DNA of 33,679 bases, taken from assembly GCA_002878135.1 (NCBI GenBank), contig PNIT01000005.1:1-33679 (forward strand), read 5' to 3'. A program made the translations under genes and the position numbers. The notes under the pieces were generated by a model, which ran no database searches, was not told the DNA's origin, and saw nothing but the letters and a program-made list of their open reading frames with translations. Shown piece by piece: positions 32,496-33,679 of this stretch (positions within the stretch are counted from its first letter, which is position 1; each line of letters begins with the position of its first letter). This DNA comes from Candidatus Aciduliprofundum sp. (GTDB lineage Archaea; Thermoplasmatota; Thermoplasmata; Thermoplasmatales; ARK-15).

Positions 32496-33625
32496 TTCAA
32501 TAGCTCTCTTGCTATTACAAGCTTCTGTATTTCAGATGTACCTTCATATATCTCTGTTATCTTTGCATCCCTATAAAACCTTTCAACATCAAAGTCCTCA
32601 ATAAATCCATAACCACCGTGAACTTGAACGGCAAACCTGGATGCCTCCATTGCTGCATTGCTTGCAAAATACTTGGCCATACTTGCCTCCTTTATCAAGC
32701 CCATGCCCCTGTCAGCCCTCACAGCAGCATCGTAAACAAGCAATCTTGCCGCCTCAACCTTTGTTGCTATCTCAGATAACTGAAATTGAAGCCCCTGGAA
32801 TTCTGCGAGTTTTTTACCAAAAGCCTCCCTCTGCTTCATATATTCTATACTCTTCTCCAGTGAGGCCTGTGCAATACCCAGAGCCTGCGCCCCTATACCT
32901 ATCCTACCCATGTTGAGTGTATTCATTGCTATGTAAAAACCCTTTCCAATCTCACCTATTATGTTTTCTTCCGGAACGTGAACATTCTCGAAAATGAGTT
33001 CGGCTGTACTTGATCCCCTGACACCCAATTTTTTATAATCCTCTCCTATCCTGAATCCATCATAGCCCTTTTCAACAATGAATGCTGTTATACCCTCGTG
33101 CCTTTTCACACCCTTAGATGTCCTTGCGAAAACAATGAATATACTTGCATGATTAGCATTTGTTATGAAAAATTTGCTTCCGTTCAATATGTATTCATCT
33201 CCTACCTTCTCAGCCTTAAGCTGAACATTGGCCGCATCAGAACCCGCCTGCGGCTCTGTAAGGGCGTATGCACCTATATACTCAGCTGAACAAAGCTTTG
33301 GTAGGTATTTTTTCTTAAGATATTCACTACCCCATGTGTATATTGGATATTCCACAAGCCCATTCTGCACATCCATAGCCACTGAAACGGAGGGGGATAC
33401 CCTAGCTAGCTCTTCAAGTATTATCACATAACTTAGGGTATCAAAACCTGCTCCACCATATTCCTGGGGGATTATTACACCCGTAAATCCAATTTTACCA
33501 AGTTCAGTATACAGTTCCCTTGGGATTGTTTCAGCCTCAATCCTCTTATTGATTGGAACTATATACTTTTCACCGAAGTTTCTTGCAAGATTTCTTATCA
33601 ATTGATGTTCCTCACCCAGTAACAA
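32492..33625 (-). CDS. Acyl-CoA dehydrogenase (short/branched-chain type), TTG start
   Basis: [68 protein letters not shown]-terminal [26 protein letters not shown] with the catalytic Glu in YEGT. SD-like GGTGAG precedes TTG 33625. Confidence 0.95.
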   Translation of the reverse strand: MLLGEEHQLIRNLARNFGEKYIVPINKRIEAETIPRELYTELGKIGFTGVIIPQEYGGAGFDTLSYVIILEELARVSPSVSVAMDVQNGLVEYPIYTWGSEYLKKKYLPKLCSAEYIGAYALTEPQAGSDAANVQLKAEKVGDEYILNGSKFFITNANHASIFIVFARTSKGVKRHEGITAFIVEKGYDGFRIGEDYKKLGVRGSSTAELIFENVHVPEENIIGEIGKGFYIAMNTLNMGRIGIGAQALGIAQASLEKSIEYMKQREAFGKKLAEFQGLQFQLSEIATKVEAARLLVYDAAVRADRGMGLIKEASMAKYFASNAAMEASRFAVQVHGGYGFIEDFDVERFYRDAKITEIYEGTSEIQKLVIARELLK

Positions 33626-33679
33626 AATAACTCACCAGAAAGGTCATTGAATTTAATTTAATAAGTTTTTTTCTTTTTT

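Overview
The window is a compact, AT-rich archaeal segment. RNA polymerase gene order, TATA-type promoters and apparent leaderless starts suggest Thermoplasmata, but this placement is an inference with low certainty. From left to right it contains: (1) an RNA polymerase operon, rpoH-rpoB-rpoA'-rpoA''-rpl30e-nusA-like; (2) a ModE-type HTH/Nudix fusion divergent from a small wHTH gene, then a DRG-type GTPase and acylphosphatase; (3) a formate dehydrogenase catalytic subunit with sulfhydrogenase beta/gamma-like electron-transfer subunits; (4) a GlcD/GlcF-like oxidoreductase pair; (5) a PadR regulator convergent with a DrrAB-type ABC exporter, whose two promoters share a perfect TAGATATATCTA palindrome between the TATA box and the start codon; (6) a radical SAM gene; (7) an 11-gene minus-strand run combining rubrerythrin, a Dps-like ferritin, superoxide reductase, a second ferritin-like protein, nitroreductase, peroxiredoxin, a rubredoxin absent from the ORF track, 2-oxoacid:ferredoxin oxidoreductase, endonuclease IV and flavodiiron protein; (8) an acyl-CoA dehydrogenase / B12-binding / MeaB / acyl-CoA mutase / CobO operon. 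The mutase in (8) carries the Phe/Gln pair typical of isobutyryl-CoA mutase instead of the Tyr/Arg pair of methylmalonyl-CoA mutase, and its gene order matches the domain order of the fused enzyme IcmF. The strongest leads are (8), (7) and (5). No tRNA, rRNA, CRISPR array or transposon was recognised.
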